In this document: positions 25,332 to 34,481 of the stretch, one piece after another
Layout of the letters: every line of letters starts with the position of its first letter
Position numbering within the stretch: the first letter of the stretch is position 1
Assembly (NCBI RefSeq): GCF_014282275.1
Contig: NZ_VFIA01000008.1
Coordinates: forward strand, 62,001 to 126,000
Source of the DNA: Spirosoma utsteinense
Lineage (GTDB): Bacteria; Bacteroidota; Bacteroidia; Cytophagales; Spirosomataceae
Length of the DNA stretch: 64,000 nucleotides
Direction of reading: 5' to 3'
Notes under the pieces: generated by a model
Database searches by the model: none
What the model was told of the DNA's origin: nothing
Seen by the model: only the letters and a program-made list of their open reading frames with translations
Made by a program: the position numbers and the translations under genes

Positions 25332-26015
25332 ATGCCCAACCGCATCTTTTTAATTCACGGTTACGTCGAAGACCCGACGATTTTTGACAAGCTCGTGCCG
25401 CTGCTGCCACCAGCCAACTATGTTCGAATCAACCTCGCCGACGAGTTTGGGCGCTGGCAACCAACCGGTTCAGTCAACGTTCAACGACTGGCTCAGTACC
25501 TGACAAGCCACTACACAATAACGAAAGACGATGTAGTGATCGGTCATTCAATGGGGGGCTGGACAGCCATTCATATCAAACAGCTAAGTGGGGCACGGGC
25601 TATTCAGCTGGCGTCGTGGACAGATCAGAAAAAAATCCGGTTTCCAACCGATAACCTTACAATCCTTAAACTCCTGCTCAACACGGGCATTACACAAAGC
25701 CGTACCCTGACTAATTTTTTCAAGAGACAGTACCCATTTGATGAATCCCGCGACCTGTACATCCAGTTACTGGAAGGGACATTACACATGACACGGCTCT
25801 ACCTCTGGCAGCAGTTACAGACCCTGTTTGCCAAAGTCCCCACACTGACGGTTCAGCCGGACTTACGCATCCATTCACGCGCCGATAGTATTGTTGCGGC
25901 CCCTGATGAAGCGTTCAGGGATGTGCCGGGGGACCACTTCTCACTGGTTTTCTACCCTGAACTCGTAGCGGAACCCATCCGGTCACTGCTCAGCAAAACC
26001 CTGCCAGTGGCCTGA
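25332..26015 (+). CDS. Alpha/beta hydrolase, RBBP9/YdeN-like
   Basis: The ATG at 25332 is preferred; the frame also offers a TTG at 25293 inside the previous gene's stop region. The 227-residue product starts with RIFLIHGYVEDPTIF, contains the nucleophile elbow VIGHSMGGW, a later Asp candidate in HSRADSIV and the catalytic His in VPGDHFSLVF. It is a small cytosolic serine hydrolase of unknown substrate. It lies 31 nt after the DUF1501 gene and may be cotranscribed. Its last codons and stop lie inside the left arm of the 25997-26089 inverted repeat. Confidence 0.85.
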   Translation: MPNRIFLIHGYVEDPTIFDKLVPLLPPANYVRINLADEFGRWQPTGSVNVQRLAQYLTSHYTITKDDVVIGHSMGGWTAIHIKQLSGARAIQLASWTDQKKIRFPTDNLTILKLLLNTGITQSRTLTNFFKRQYPFDESRDLYIQLLEGTLHMTRLYLWQQLQTLFAKVPTLTVQPDLRIHSRADSIVAAPDEAFRDVPGDHFSLVFYPELVAEPIRSLLSKTLPVA

Positions 26016-26089
26016 AAAGGCCCTGGTAGTGGTTAATTTATGCAGCTATTTCAACCACTACCAGGGCCTTTCAGGCCACTGGCAGGGTT
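25997..26089. repeat. REP-like hairpin repeats, copies 2 and 3, as an inverted pair
   Basis: Copy 2 (minus, 25997-26034) and copy 3 (plus, 26053-26089) are inverted around an 18-nt spacer and differ by one T. Each shares AACCACTACCAGGG and CCACTGGCAGGGTT with the copy at 13694. The stem core is GGCC/GGCC here against GGGC/GCCC there, a compensatory base-pair change. The left arm supplies the TGA stop of the hydrolase gene. Confidence 0.85.
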
Positions 26090-26096
26090 AGGTTGT

Positions 26097-26384
26097 CTAC
26101 TCCAACACCTTAGGCACTTCAAAAAACTGGTTGTCGTGCTGGGGCGCGTTGACAAACGCCTGCTCACGCGGCAGGTGATTACCAACGACGTCATCGCGCA
26201 GCACATTCGTCTCGTCCGATATATGCGTGAGCGGTTCGACGCCGGTTGTGTCGACTTCGTTCAACTGCTCCATCCAGGTCAGTACCCCGTTCAGGCTGCT
26301 CAGCAATTCGGTCTCTTCTTCGGGCCGAACTTCCAACTGGGCCAGGTGTGCTATTTTCTGTAAGGCTTCCTGATCTACTTTCAT
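26097..26384 (-). CDS. gatC: Asp/Glu-tRNA amidotransferase subunit GatC
   Basis: A 95-residue small subunit of the GatCAB complex, which converts Glu-tRNA(Gln) and Asp-tRNA(Asn) to the amidated forms. Typical features: KIAHLAQLEV near the start, LNGVLTWMEQLNEVDTTGV in the middle and LRDDVVGNHLPREQAFVNAP towards the end. It wraps the GatA-GatB interface (known of the family). gatA and gatB are not in this window. It is the last gene of a purH-plsC-gatC run, 7 nt after plsC. Confidence 0.95.
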   Translation of the reverse strand: MKVDQEALQKIAHLAQLEVRPEEETELLSSLNGVLTWMEQLNEVDTTGVEPLTHISDETNVLRDDVVGNHLPREQAFVNAPQHDNQFFEVPKVLE

Positions 26385-26391
26385 TTTTCCG

Positions 26392-27123
26392 TTAGGCTAC
26401 TACTTTCTTGTGGCTCTTCAATTCGGTGTCGATAATCCGGTACGTTTCCTGTTTCAGCTGCTCCACATCATGCTGCGTCATACCAGCGGTATCGACCGGC
26501 GGGTGAACAACGGCCTGCATCGGGTACCACTGCATCCGGAAACGCCCATCGTCGGGCAGGATGCGGTAATTGGTAAGCAACGTTATGGGTACGATAGGTA
26601 CCTGCTGCTGAATGGCCATGGTGAACGCACCATCTTTGAAAGGGGCCATCCGGGGAATAGGGTTGGCAACGATGCCGCCCTCCGGAAAAATCATGATGCT
26701 CCGGCCGGCCTGTAACGTCCTGATCGACTTCGCCAGTGAATAAGCCCGGCTATTGGCCACGTTCCGATCGACCTGTACGTGCAGTTTGGCAAACATGTAG
26801 CCCAGCAGCGGGATCGTTTTAACGTCACTTTTCCCGACAAAGGCGTAGTCGTTTTTTATGACCACCCCCATTACAGCAATGTCGATATACGAAAAATGGT
26901 TGGCGCAGAAAACGTATACCTGCTTCGGATCGGGCCGGTACCGGTACGTCACCCGTACCGGTATACCCACCAGCGCAAAAAATACATGCCCCCAGATAGC
27001 GTTGACCCGGTGGGCCATTGGTTTCCAGGCATCCCGCTGCAAAAACACGAACTGAATCGGGAACAGAATCAGGTACAGACCCACCAGGCAGATCGCGCAC
27101 CAGATGGTGTAGAGTAGTCGCAT
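26392..27123 (-). CDS. plsC: 1-acyl-sn-glycerol-3-phosphate acyltransferase
   Basis: A 243-residue inner-membrane enzyme that makes phosphatidic acid by acylating lysophosphatidic acid. An N-terminal membrane helix (about 7-28) precedes the acyltransferase motifs: ANHFSYIDIAV, which holds the NHx4D box, KTIPLLGYMFAKLHVQVDR and MIFPEGGIVANP. Length and motif order match PlsC. It sits between purH (29 nt upstream) and gatC (7 nt downstream), all read on the minus strand. The mix of purine, lipid and translation genes suggests a house-keeping operon. Confidence 0.92.
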   Translation of the reverse strand: MRLLYTIWCAICLVGLYLILFPIQFVFLQRDAWKPMAHRVNAIWGHVFFALVGIPVRVTYRYRPDPKQVYVFCANHFSYIDIAVMGVVIKNDYAFVGKSDVKTIPLLGYMFAKLHVQVDRNVANSRAYSLAKSIRTLQAGRSIMIFPEGGIVANPIPRMAPFKDGAFTMAIQQQVPIVPITLLTNYRILPDDGRFRMQWYPMQAVVHPPVDTAGMTQHDVEQLKQETYRIIDTELKSHKKVVA

Positions 27124-27152
27124 AGAAGCAGAACCGGCCGCCTGAACCCGGC

Positions 27153-28718
27153 TTAGTGTTTGAAATGGCGTACGCCCGTCGTGACCATCGCAACCCCGTA
27201 CTGGTTGCAGGTATCGATCGAATCCTGATCACGCACCGAGCCTCCGGGTTGTACGACGGCCGTAACCCCCGCCTGAGCCGCAATTTCAACGCAGTCGGGG
27301 AAGGGGAAAAACGCGTCGGAAGCCATGACCGCTCCGTTCAGATCGAATCCAAATGTACCCGCTTTTTCAATGGCTTGCCGCAGCGCATCCACGCGCGACG
27401 TCTGTCCTACCCCACTGGCCAGCAACCTTCCTTCTTTTGCCAGCACGATGGTATTGGACTTGGTATGCTTACACACCTTCAGGGCAAACTCCAGCGCCAG
27501 CAACTCGCTCCCGGTAGGCGCTTTCTGGGTAACCGTTTTAAACTGATCGGCGGTTTCGGTCTGGTTGTCTTTGTCCTGCTCCAGCACACCGTTCAGGATC
27601 GTTTTGAACATAATCGTTGGCAACGCCACCGGGTTACGTCTCAACAGAATCCGGTTCTTTTTCGATTTCAGCACGTCCAGCGCTTCGGGCGAATAGTCGG
27701 GCGCGATCAGGATTTCCATGAACAGCTTGTTCAGCTCTTCGGCCGTTTCACGATCGACGGGTACGTTGGTGATCAGTACTCCCCCAAACGCCGATACCGG
27801 ATCGCAGGCCAGTGCATTCAGATAGGCTTCTTTACCCGTGGGAGCCGTAGCAATCCCGCAGGCGTTGGTGTGCTTGATGATCGCGAAAGCGGCTGGTGAA
27901 CTGGCATCCGACGGAAACTCATCGATCAGGCTTACGCAGGCGTCAACGTCGACAAGGTTGTTGTACGACAATTCTTTACCGTGCAGTTTCTCGAACATAG
28001 CCTCCAGATCGCCATAGAACGTAGCCTGCTGGTGCGGATTTTCGCCGTAGCGCAGGTGATTGCCGGGCAGGGTCTTGAAATTGGTGAGGTTGCCCATCGA
28101 TGCGTCGGCACTGGAAGACGTATCTTCCGCCAGATCACTCTCGAAATAGGTCCGGATGGCAGTGTCGTAATGCGACGTAACGGCAAAAGCCTCTTTCGCA
28201 TACCGCCGACGGTCGGCCAGCTCGGGAGCCCCTTTCCGGTCGGTGAGCAGCGTCAGTACATCCGTGTACTGGCTGCGTGACGACACGATCAGGATATCGT
28301 TATAATTTTTGGCGGCTGCCCGAATCAGGGAAATACCACCGATATCGATTTTCTCGATAACGTCGTCATCCGAAGCGCCTGAGGCTACTGTTTCCTCGAA
28401 GGGATACAAATCCACGACGACCAGATCGATGGGCGGGATATTGTGCCGTTCGGCCTGGGCCAGGTCTTCGGCATTGTCGCGCCGGTAGAGAATACCCCCC
28501 ATAACGGCGGGGTGCAGCGTTTTTACCCGACCCCCAAAAATAGATGGGTAACCAGTGAGGTCTTCAACGGCCGTCACGGGTATACCGAGTTGTTCGATGA
28601 ACGACTGAGTGCCGCCCGTTGAATAAAGCGTTACGTGTTGTTCGTGCAGAAGCCGGACAATTGGTTCGAGGCCGTCTTTATAAAAGACAGAGATCAGCGC
28701 AGAAGTTATCTGTTTCAT
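27153..28718 (-). CDS. purH: Bifunctional AICAR formyltransferase/IMP cyclohydrolase
   Basis: A 521-residue cytosolic enzyme for the last two steps of de novo IMP synthesis. The cyclohydrolase half (about 1-195) shows YSTGGTQSFIEQLGIPV and FGGRVKTLHPAVMGGIL. The formyltransferase half shows LRYGENPHQQATFYG, ELSYNNLVDVDACVSL and the catalytic IIKHTNACGIA. It ends with AVVQPGGSVRDQDSI and GVRHFKH, as in other PurH proteins. It heads the minus-strand group with plsC and gatC. Confidence 0.97.
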   Translation of the reverse strand: MKQITSALISVFYKDGLEPIVRLLHEQHVTLYSTGGTQSFIEQLGIPVTAVEDLTGYPSIFGGRVKTLHPAVMGGILYRRDNAEDLAQAERHNIPPIDLVVVDLYPFEETVASGASDDDVIEKIDIGGISLIRAAAKNYNDILIVSSRSQYTDVLTLLTDRKGAPELADRRRYAKEAFAVTSHYDTAIRTYFESDLAEDTSSSADASMGNLTNFKTLPGNHLRYGENPHQQATFYGDLEAMFEKLHGKELSYNNLVDVDACVSLIDEFPSDASSPAAFAIIKHTNACGIATAPTGKEAYLNALACDPVSAFGGVLITNVPVDRETAEELNKLFMEILIAPDYSPEALDVLKSKKNRILLRRNPVALPTIMFKTILNGVLEQDKDNQTETADQFKTVTQKAPTGSELLALEFALKVCKHTKSNTIVLAKEGRLLASGVGQTSRVDALRQAIEKAGTFGFDLNGAVMASDAFFPFPDCVEIAAQAGVTAVVQPGGSVRDQDSIDTCNQYGVAMVTTGVRHFKH

Positions 28719-28887
28719 TCACGGATAATGTATCATGGAAATGACTGACGAATACTGACTAATGACCGGATCAAAACAGACCTGTTCGCTGTCTGGTAAG
28801 AGGCATGACACCCTGGTGTTTCCATCTCACCTGCCGGATTACTCAATCTACATCACTCATTCAAAAAACAAAGATAGCCAAAGGTCT

Positions 28888-28895
28888 TAACTTTG
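28888..28895 (+). promoter_or_regulatory. Candidate -7 element for the flippase gene
   Basis: TAACTTTG matches TAnnTTTG, 93 nt before the start codon. A TTG at the correct upstream distance is not evident. The resulting leader would contain a 9-bp stem (CCGGAACGC at 28901-28909 with 28953-28961). Confidence 0.4.
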
Positions 28896-28988
28896 TCCTT
28901 CCGGAACGCGTAGTTCAGAGCGTGCAGTTCGGTATACGTCGTGGTATATCCTGCGTTCCGGCCCGCGTGTTTCTACACCCCCGCTTCG

Positions 28989-30500
28989 ATGAGCACTTTC
29001 AAAAAACTGGCTGGTGACACAGCGCTTTACGGCATCAGTACCATACTAGGGCGAATGCTCAACTTTGTACTCGTTCCGCTACAGACCTACGTTTTTACCC
29101 AACCAAGCGAACTGGCTTCCAACGTCGAACTTTACAGTTGGGTCGCTATTCTGCTGGCCCTTTACACCCTTGGCCTGGAAACCGCCTTCTTCCGATTTGC
29201 CGCCCGGCAGCCGGAAAAGCGGAAAAAAGTATTCAATGAAACCCTGAGTATCGTAATCACGATCAGCGTGTTTTTTACGGCCCTGATCATCGTGCTGACC
29301 CCTCAGCTGGTTGTCTGGATGAATTACCCGGGTCAGGAAAAATTTGTGATCTGGGTGGCCCTGCTGGTAGCTATCGACGCGATCATGGCCATTCCGTTTG
29401 CGCGGTTGCGGGTCGAGAATAAAGCGCGTCGGTTCGTGCAGGCCAAAGTCATCAATATCGTGCTGGTGGTGGGCCTGAATCTGTTCTTTCTCATTTTCTG
29501 CCGCGATATCTACTATGGCAAGTACCTGACGGCGCTCAAACCCGTTATCGATCTTATCTATTACCCCAGCATTGGCCCCGGCTACATTATCCTGGCCAAT
29601 CTGCTGGGCAACGCCACCTATTTTGTACTCCTGCGCGATGGTTTTCAGGGGTTCCGGTTTCAGCTCAACCCGCCCGACGTGCGGGTGTTGCTCGCCTACG
29701 CATTTCCGATCATGCTGACGAGTCTGGCCGGGCTGGTCAATTCCATGACCGACCGGCTGTTTCTGCAATACTGGTTGCCTGAGGGGTTTTATGCGGGGCT
29801 GACAAGCAAGGATGCGCTGGGCATCTATGGCAATTGCCTGAAATTATCGGTGTTTATGGCCCTGGCGATCCAGTCTTTCAAGTTTGCGGCCGATCCCTTT
29901 TTCTTTTCACAGGCCGAAGACAAAAACGCACCCGATCTGCTGGCGCGGGTTACCAAATGGTTTCTGATCGTATGCCTTTTTATATGGGTAGGGGTTAGTA
30001 TCAATCTGGATATTATCGGGCTGCTGGTTTCGAAACGATACCGCAGCGGTCTGGACGTGGTGCCACTGCTGCTGCTGGCGAATCTCTTTCTGGGCGTTTA
30101 TTATAACATTGCCTTCTGGTTCAAACTGAGCGACAAAACCAGCTTCGGCACGCTGATCACCGTAGTCGGGGCGGTGGTTACGGTAGTCGGGAACATTGTC
30201 CTGATCCCCATCCTGGGCTACATGGGCTGTGCGGTAGCGTTTCTGGTATCAAGTTTCGTCATGATGGCGATGTGCTATGTGCTGGGCGAAAAATATTATC
30301 CGGTTCCCTACGACCTGAAGTCGGCAGTGGGCTATGTGATGGTTGCCGGACTGCTGATCTACGCAACGCTGCGATTTCCCATACCTAACCTATGGCTGTC
30401 CGTTCCGGTCCATCTGATTCTGTTCGGGCTGTTTGCCGCTGTGGTCCTGTTTGTCGAACGCGATACACTGCGGCCAATGCTGGCCCGGTTCCGCCGGTAG
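28989..30500 (+). CDS. Polysaccharide/lipid flippase (Wzx/MOP superfamily)
   Basis: The ATG at 28989 is preferred over a GTG at 28941. The 503-residue product has about 14 membrane helices and starts KKLAGDTALYGISTILGR, the usual Wzx-type first helix in Bacteroidota. Other clues are ETAFFRFAARQPEKRKKVF, NSMTDRLFLQYWLP and AIQSFKFAADPFFFSQAED. It would move an undecaprenyl-linked oligosaccharide across the inner membrane. No glycosyltransferases are adjacent, so the cargo is unknown. A terminator follows at 30574. Confidence 0.9.
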   Translation: MSTFKKLAGDTALYGISTILGRMLNFVLVPLQTYVFTQPSELASNVELYSWVAILLALYTLGLETAFFRFAARQPEKRKKVFNETLSIVITISVFFTALIIVLTPQLVVWMNYPGQEKFVIWVALLVAIDAIMAIPFARLRVENKARRFVQAKVINIVLVVGLNLFFLIFCRDIYYGKYLTALKPVIDLIYYPSIGPGYIILANLLGNATYFVLLRDGFQGFRFQLNPPDVRVLLAYAFPIMLTSLAGLVNSMTDRLFLQYWLPEGFYAGLTSKDALGIYGNCLKLSVFMALAIQSFKFAADPFFFSQAEDKNAPDLLARVTKWFLIVCLFIWVGVSINLDIIGLLVSKRYRSGLDVVPLLLLANLFLGVYYNIAFWFKLSDKTSFGTLITVVGAVVTVVGNIVLIPILGYMGCAVAFLVSSFVMMAMCYVLGEKYYPVPYDLKSAVGYVMVAGLLIYATLRFPIPNLWLSVPVHLILFGLFAAVVLFVERDTLRPMLARFRR

Positions 30501-30573
30501 TCAGCCCCGTTCGTTACGCTGCTTCACGGGTGAGGGCCAACCGGTAGGCATCGATAGCCTTCTTTTATGTCAG

Positions 30574-30607
30574 AAAAATACCCTGGTATTTCTACGGGGT
30601 ATTTTTT
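30574..30607 (+). terminator. Terminator of the flippase gene
   Basis: AAAAATACCC (30574-30583) pairs with GGGTATTTTT (30597-30606), ending in a T run, 73 nt after the stop. Confidence 0.8.
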
Positions 30608-30660
30608 ATGGATAAATTTGAAGAATATTCATACACTCCCCGTAGCAGCCTGTTTTGCCA

Positions 30661-33600
30661 ATGAAACTCGTTTCTAACTATTGCCTCTGGTTATGGTCAG
30701 CCAGCTTAGCCCTGCTGCTTACGGGCTGTAAAGAAAAACCCCTCTTCGAGCGGCTCGACTCGTCCGATACCGGCATCACTTTTTCCAATACCATTACCGA
30801 CAACGATACGCTCAACATCCTCAACTACCAGTATATCTACAATGGGGGCGGTGTGGGCGTGGGCGACTTCAACGGAGATCAGAAACCCGATCTGTTCTTC
30901 GCCGGCAATCAGGTAGCCAACAGGCTTTATGTGAACAAAGGCGACATGGCCTTTCAGGACGCGACGCAATCAGCGGGTGTAGGCGGGGGCGGGCGCTGGT
31001 GTTCGGGCGTATCGGTTGTCGATGTCAATGCCGATGGCAGGCTGGACGTTTATGTATCGAATACGCTGCATAAATCGGCGGCCCGACGCGCCAATCTGCT
31101 CTACGTAAACCAGGGTAACGACGCCGATGGTATGCCCCGGTTCCGTGAAATGGCAACCGATTTTGGCATTGCCGACACAACCTATACGACGCACTCGGCC
31201 TTTTTCGACTACGACAATGACGGTGATCTGGATCTGTACGTACTGGTCGATCAGATCTTCGACGAGAAAACGACGACCAACCTGCGCCAGCAAGTCGACG
31301 ATGGTAGCTCACCCAATGTCGACCGGCTGTACCGCAACGACTTCGATCCAAAACGGGGCCACGCCTATTTCACCGATGTATCCAAGCAGGCAGGTATACT
31401 GCACGAGGGGTTTGGACTGGGTATCAATATATGCGACATCAACCGGGATGGTTGGAAAGATATGTACATCACCAACGACTTTGCCAGCCGGGATCTGCTC
31501 TACATCAACAATAAAAACGGCACCTTCACCAACCGCCTTCAGGAGTCGTTCAGGCATACCAGTAACTCGGCTATGGGGAATGACGTAGCCGATATCAACG
31601 GCGACGGGCTGGCCGATATCGTGGCGATGGATATGCTGCCGGAAGATAACCTGCGCAAGAAAAGCCTGATGGGCGGTAGCAATTACTTTATCTATCAGGA
31701 ATGGGACCGTCTGGGTTACGAGTACCAGTACGCCCGCAATACGCTCCAGATCAACCGCGGGGTACGGCCGTCCGGGGTCCGGCCATCCGGGGTACGTCTG
31801 GCTGGTGATACGGCTGGCGCTGATGTACCGGTTTTCAGTGAGACGAGCATGCTCTCAGGCGTGGCTGAAACCGAGTGGAGCTGGTCACCGTTGCTGGTCG
31901 ATATCGATCATGATGGCTACCGCGACCTGCTGGTCACCAACGGCTTCCCGCGCGATGTTACCGACCGCGATTTCACCAACTACTACAGTAGCGTCAACAA
32001 CCTGCTGACCGATGGCATGCGGAAAGAGCTGACCGAAAAAATGCCCCAGGTGAAAGTCAGTAATTACGCTTTTCGCAACAAAGGCGGTGGCCGGTCAGAC
32101 ACACCCTTGTTCGAGAACATAACCGACCGCTGGGGAATGACCGAACCGAGCTTTTCCAATGGGGCCGCCTATGCTGATTTCGATGGCGATGGCGACCTCG
32201 ACTATGTGGTCAACAACATTGACGACGAAGCGTTTGTCTACCGGAATACGCTCATCGACCGTAAGCCCGAGAAAGCCCATTACCTCCGTATCCAGTTTGC
32301 GGGCGATGCGGCCAACCGAATGGGGCTGGGCGCTCTGGTCGAATATGACCTGCCCGACGGGCGAAAAGAGTTTTATGAGCATACGCCCTACCGGGGATTT
32401 CTGTCCAGCGTTGAGCCGGTGGCTCATCTGGGTTTGGGCGCTGTCAGGACCATCAAAAACCTGAAGGTGACCTGGCCCGGTGGCCGGGTACAGATCCTGC
32501 CCAGCGTCAACGCCGACCAGACAATTACCGTTAAAGCGACTGATGCGCGGCTGGTTCTGCCAACGCCCGTACAACCGCCCCAACGCCTGCTGCATGACAT
32601 AACCGACTCGATTGGATTCGTGTATCAGCACAAAGACACGGACTTTATCGATTTCAATCAGCAAAAAACACTGCTTCATAAATTTTCCCAATACGGTCCG
32701 GCTCTGGCGGTAGGCGACGTCAACGGCGACGGCCTGGGCGATATGCTGGTAGGCGGCAGTGCGAAAAACACGACCGATGTGCTATTGCAACAGCCTGCAG
32801 GCCGGTTTGTACGAACATCGCTGCCCGCTAAAGTAGCGGAAGACGCCGGCTTGCTGCTGTTCGACGCTGACGCCGACGGTGACCTCGACCTCTATGCCGC
32901 CAGCGGCAGCACCGAGTTTGCACCGGATCAGCGGGACCGTGCGCTCACCCACCGGCTCTACGTTAATGATGGTAAGGGTCACTTTACCCTTTCCCCCCAG
33001 GCGCTGCCTCCTCTTCGTGTGAGCGGCTCCTGCGTGAAAGCCGCCGACATCGACAGCGACGGTGATCTCGACCTGTTTGTAGGCGGGCGGGTAGAACCCA
33101 ACAAGTACCCAATGCCGGTGTCCAGTTATATCCTGCGGAACGATGGCGGGAAGGGAGGGGGGTCTCCCCGTTTCACGGATGTAACGGCGCAACTGGCCCC
33201 CACCCTCGCCAAAGGACTGACCTGCGACGCCCTCTGGACCGACTTCGACAACGATGGTGACGCCGATCTGATGCTGGCCAGCGAATGGGCACCCCTTACG
33301 ATGCTCCGCAATGACAACGGTAAACTCACGCAACTCGACAAAAGCGGCCTGTCTGACAAACGGGGATTCTGGAACTCACTCACCCCCGGCGACTTCGATA
33401 ACGACGGCGACACCGATTATATAGCCGGTAACCTCGGCCAGAACAGCCTCTTACGGGCCAGCCCCGAACGACCGGTTCGGATGTATGCGGGGGATTTCGA
33501 TAACAACGGTTTCTACGATGCCTTCACATCCGTGTACTTCAAAAACCCCCAGGGCCAGTACGATGAGTATCCTTATTTTGGCTGGGACGATATGGTCCGG

Positions 33601-34257
33601 CAGATGATTGGCATCAAAAAACGCTATGTCAAGTACGCGGCATTCGGGCAGGTGACGATGAACGAAATACTGACTGAGGAGGAGCGCAGCCAGGCGCTGA
33701 AACTATCGGTAACCTACTGCCTGAGCAGCTATATCGAAAACAAAGGCAACGGAACGTTCGCCATGCGCCCCTTGCCTGTTGCCGCCCAGACAGCACCCGT
33801 TTTCGGCACACTCGCTCAGGACATCGACGGCGACGGAAATATGGACGTCGTCCTGGTGGGGAACGACTATGGCACCGATCTGGTAGCCGGGCGGATGGAC
33901 GCCTTTGATGGGCTGGTACTCAAAGGCAACGGGAAGGGTGGATTTACCCCGCTGACGATGCAGCAAAGTGGGTTCTACGTGCCGGGCAACGCCAAAGCGC
34001 TCGTTAGCTGGCCCGACGGACGGGGCCGCTGCCGACTGGCGGTATCAGAAAACCGGGGTCCCTTGCGGGTATTTGCTGTTCAACAGCCGCAAACGTTCGC
34101 GCCGGTCGATAGCCGCACGATGGCAGTGGATGTCCGGCTGAAGAGTGGTCGAATCCGGCGGCAGGAAACGCCCTTCGGTACGTCGTTCTATTCTCAATCG
34201 GCGCGGGGGGTCTGGCTCTTACCGGGCGAAACGATCAGCAGGCGGCATGTATTTTGA
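30661..34257 (+). CDS. Large FG-GAP/VCBS-repeat lipoprotein with ASPIC/UnbV domain
   Basis: The ATG at 30661 is preferred over a TTG two codons upstream. The product has 1198 residues. A lipoprotein signal (LALLLTGCKEK) suggests attachment to the outer membrane. Many calcium-binding FG-GAP loops follow, such as VGDFNGDQKPDLFF, DYDNDGDLDLYV and DFDGDGDLDYVV, and they resume after an ASPIC/UnbV segment at about 550-625 (MGLGALVEYDLPDGRKEF, HLGLGAVRTIKNLKVTWPGG). This is the CRTAC1-like architecture of two integrin-like propellers. Such proteins often accompany SusC/SusD-type systems in Bacteroidota. A 15-nt microrepeat lies at 31759-31798. Confidence 0.9.
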   Translation: MKLVSNYCLWLWSASLALLLTGCKEKPLFERLDSSDTGITFSNTITDNDTLNILNYQYIYNGGGVGVGDFNGDQKPDLFFAGNQVANRLYVNKGDMAFQDATQSAGVGGGGRWCSGVSVVDVNADGRLDVYVSNTLHKSAARRANLLYVNQGNDADGMPRFREMATDFGIADTTYTTHSAFFDYDNDGDLDLYVLVDQIFDEKTTTNLRQQVDDGSSPNVDRLYRNDFDPKRGHAYFTDVSKQAGILHEGFGLGINICDINRDGWKDMYITNDFASRDLLYINNKNGTFTNRLQESFRHTSNSAMGNDVADINGDGLADIVAMDMLPEDNLRKKSLMGGSNYFIYQEWDRLGYEYQYARNTLQINRGVRPSGVRPSGVRLAGDTAGADVPVFSETSMLSGVAETEWSWSPLLVDIDHDGYRDLLVTNGFPRDVTDRDFTNYYSSVNNLLTDGMRKELTEKMPQVKVSNYAFRNKGGGRSDTPLFENITDRWGMTEPSFSNGAAYADFDGDGDLDYVVNNIDDEAFVYRNTLIDRKPEKAHYLRIQFAGDAANRMGLGALVEYDLPDGRKEFYEHTPYRGFLSSVEPVAHLGLGAVRTIKNLKVTWPGGRVQILPSVNADQTITVKATDARLVLPTPVQPPQRLLHDITDSIGFVYQHKDTDFIDFNQQKTLLHKFSQYGPALAVGDVNGDGLGDMLVGGSAKNTTDVLLQQPAGRFVRTSLPAKVAEDAGLLLFDADADGDLDLYAASGSTEFAPDQRDRALTHRLYVNDGKGHFTLSPQALPPLRVSGSCVKAADIDSDGDLDLFVGGRVEPNKYPMPVSSYILRNDGGKGGGSPRFTDVTAQLAPTLAKGLTCDALWTDFDNDGDADLMLASEWAPLTMLRNDNGKLTQLDKSGLSDKRGFWNSLTPGDFDNDGDTDYIAGNLGQNSLLRASPERPVRMYAGDFDNNGFYDAFTSVYFKNPQGQYDEYPYFGWDDMVRQMIGIKKRYVKYAAFGQVTMNEILTEEERSQALKLSVTYCLSSYIENKGNGTFAMRPLPVAAQTAPVFGTLAQDIDGDGNMDVVLVGNDYGTDLVAGRMDAFDGLVLKGNGKGGFTPLTMQQSGFYVPGNAKALVSWPDGRGRCRLAVSENRGPLRVFAVQQPQTFAPVDSRTMAVDVRLKSGRIRRQETPFGTSFYSQSARGVWLLPGETISRRHVF
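31759..31798 (+). repeat. 15-nt in-frame microrepeat within the FG-GAP gene
   Basis: Two near-identical 15-mers (31759-31773 GGGGTACGGCCGTCC; 31774-31788 GGGGTCCGGCCATCC) and a partial third encode GVRPS-GVRPS-GVR, near residue 367. Being in frame, it changes linker length without breaking the gene. Confidence 0.85.
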
Positions 34258-34481
34258 CCGGTCCCACGACTAATAGCCAACATCCTGTTCAGCATAGGTC
34301 GTTTTCTTCCTGGCTGACCGTATTTTCTGTATATAACCAATTATTTATCGGCGTTACACGAACAAAAAGTTACTAAATAGTGCCTGAAAATAAATAACTT
34401 GTGTGCTGTTGTACGTGATCCCTACGTTTGAATTGATTTGAGTATAATTACTACGTTTTAGATTCAAAAAAGCAGACAAAC
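34258..34481. other. Intergenic region upstream of the small membrane protein gene
   Basis: 224 nt after the FG-GAP gene. Apart from the promoter at 34399-34430 no structure or coding potential stands out; base composition is more AT-rich than the surroundings. Confidence 0.5.
34399..34430 (+). promoter_or_regulatory. Promoter of the small membrane protein gene
   Basis: TTG (34399-34401), a 21-nt spacer and TACGTTTG (34423-34430) reproduce the spacing of the araC promoter. The ATG of the small gene follows 51 nt after the -7 element. Confidence 0.65.
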
